DNA of 64,000 nt from Odontocerum albicorne (lineage: Eukaryota; Arthropoda; Insecta; Trichoptera; Odontoceridae), in the NCBI GenBank assembly GCA_949825065.1, contig OX463849.1, forward strand, positions 28,074,043 to 28,138,042. The letters are read 5' to 3'. The notes under the pieces were generated by a model. The model searched no databases. It was not told the DNA's origin and worked only from the letters and a program-made list of their open reading frames with translations. Position numbers and translations under genes: made by a program. Positions 62,600 to 64,000 of the stretch are shown here, in pieces (within the stretch, counting starts at the first letter, position 1; each line of letters starts with the position of its first letter).

Positions 62600-64000
62600 T
62601 TTTTTTTTCAAAAGTATATATAATATCAAATATACATAAATTTGAATAGTGATAAATATTTAAAAAAACAATAGAGACATACTTGTGAATAAAATTTTGT
62701 CCTGGCTACACTGGATGACTAGACCCAAATGCAAAATGAACACTAAATATTTTTCTGTGTGATTCTCAGAGGAAAAAAATAATATACATTGGTAAGTATA
62801 AATGTGTGTTGTAATAAATTTGGCCACTAAAATACCCAAAAAGTCACCCTCAAATAATCTTTATATTACGTGACTACCTAAATATAATTATTTATCTCTT
62901 TTATTTTCATATTTTTCCTTTTCTATCATAATTCTTTATCAGGTTTAAGTAGATGAAAATTTCAGCTCAAAATGAAATAAAAATATGATTTTTGACTTGA
63001 ACAATCTCAATTTTTCTATTTTTTCAATGGATCGAAATATTTTCACGACACTGTATCTCAATATTCTTATTCATGATTAAATTGTGGTATTTATTATGAA
63101 AAATTCACAGCCAACACCCTTCTTCTATTTCATTTACTCATCATAATAAATATTTTTATAAAAAATTACTACTCTAAGAGAATATTCTAAACATTTTTCT
63201 AACATTTATAAACATATTTACCTTAATCTAAATTCCATAAGTTCAATTATGACCGACTCATTCAATCTTTCATTTTTAAGATATAAAATCTAAGCATCAA
63301 ACTAAAGAATTGTCAGTTTACTAGACAAGCATTCTAATAAAACAATATGAACGGTAACAATTAATCTTTTTAGTTGTATCCTCGTGATTAATACATTGAC
63401 TCTAAAATAATACATGATTTTTTCAAAATCACGACTATCCTAAAAACTTTGCCCTTATTTAAAATTCTTAATAAGTGAGAGCAGGTAAAATTCATTGTCT
63501 ATACCCTTACAAACCCTGTCAGTACCGTTAGGCCTTTCCGGGCTCACTTGTTTTTTTTAATTCATACAAAGAGATTCTTTTTTTTTTTGAGAAGTGTTTT
63601 CACCACTGAATGTGTTAAGCAATCCAATCTCTCTGATTTTCCTGAACAATTAAGATCATGGCTTTCATTAATAGTATAGCCATTTGATATCTTTATATAG
63701 CATTTTAGTTTTTTTTTTAACGATAATTTATGGAACGAAAAATAAATCATTTTTGCCAGAATCGGAAATTTTCCTCATTAAAAAAGAGTTTACTTCTTTT
63801 TTTTTTAATGATGGCGAGCACTATCACACTTAATGGCTTTATAGCCCTCTCGACAATGACTATCCAATAAATGGACACAGACAGAAAATAACCATTTTAT
63901 ATGAGAGAAAAAAGATTTGTAAAACTTCATTAAAAACACCAACCTTTTCCATCTATAGGTATGATTCACCCCAAATAGCATTTTTGCTTTCTGTGTATAG
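62600..64000. other. AT-rich terminal stretch, nothing identified
   Basis: Only chance short frames and poly-A/T runs (for example 63572-63590). If the minus-strand exon at 62066 is real, its upstream or promoter region would lie here, but no clear signal is visible. Confidence 0.4.

Overview
The window is eukaryotic nuclear DNA, very probably from an insect. It is AT-rich. Its two genes are split by GT..AG introns, and most of the rest is transposon debris: mariner/Tc1-like elements from several subfamilies, a hAT, piggyBac-like TTAA elements, pogo-like ends, Jockey/CR1-like and other LINE fragments, a Penelope-like foldback and tRNA-derived SINEs. The transposon mix would suit a hemipteran such as a planthopper, but I cannot prove the species.

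Two host genes could be reconstructed exon by exon with consistent splice phase, both on the + strand. (1) PPME1, protein phosphatase methylesterase 1: eight exons from 458 to 13023. The 5' end lies before the window; the Ser-Asp-His triad and the stop are present. (2) TDP1, tyrosyl-DNA phosphodiesterase 1: twelve exons from 27640 to 47217, a complete 615-residue reading frame. Both HKN catalytic motifs are intact, and an N-terminal PBZ-type zinc finger (predicted to bind poly-ADP-ribose) precedes the catalytic domain. A weak third candidate is a minus-strand acidic first exon at 61974-62066, next to a 111-bp tandem repeat that looks coding-derived. PPME1 and TDP1 show no functional coupling here; they are simply neighbours about 14.6 kb apart.

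Layout: 1-13 kb is PPME1, with a full-length mariner in its first visible intron and many LINE, SINE and MITE pieces. 13-27.6 kb is intergenic, with a complete internally deleted hAT, a mariner-like element and three TTAA MITEs. 27.6-47.2 kb is TDP1, whose introns carry at least six mariner insertions: a near-complete one, an inverted pair forming a 1.95-kb palindrome, and one mariner nested in another. They also carry a 66-bp minisatellite grown from the catalytic motif of a mariner gene. 47-64 kb is intergenic: LINE tails, a split SINE, a 640-bp Penelope-like foldback, an almost pure A/T block beside a DD41D-type transposase, and a repeat family (R3) with apparent 7-bp target duplications.

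The strongest structural result is a natural experiment. Two copies of one repeat (about 0.76-2.3 kb and 17.45-18.0 kb) carry reciprocal insertions, mariner in one and a MITE in the other. Each copy is the clean empty site for the other's insertion.
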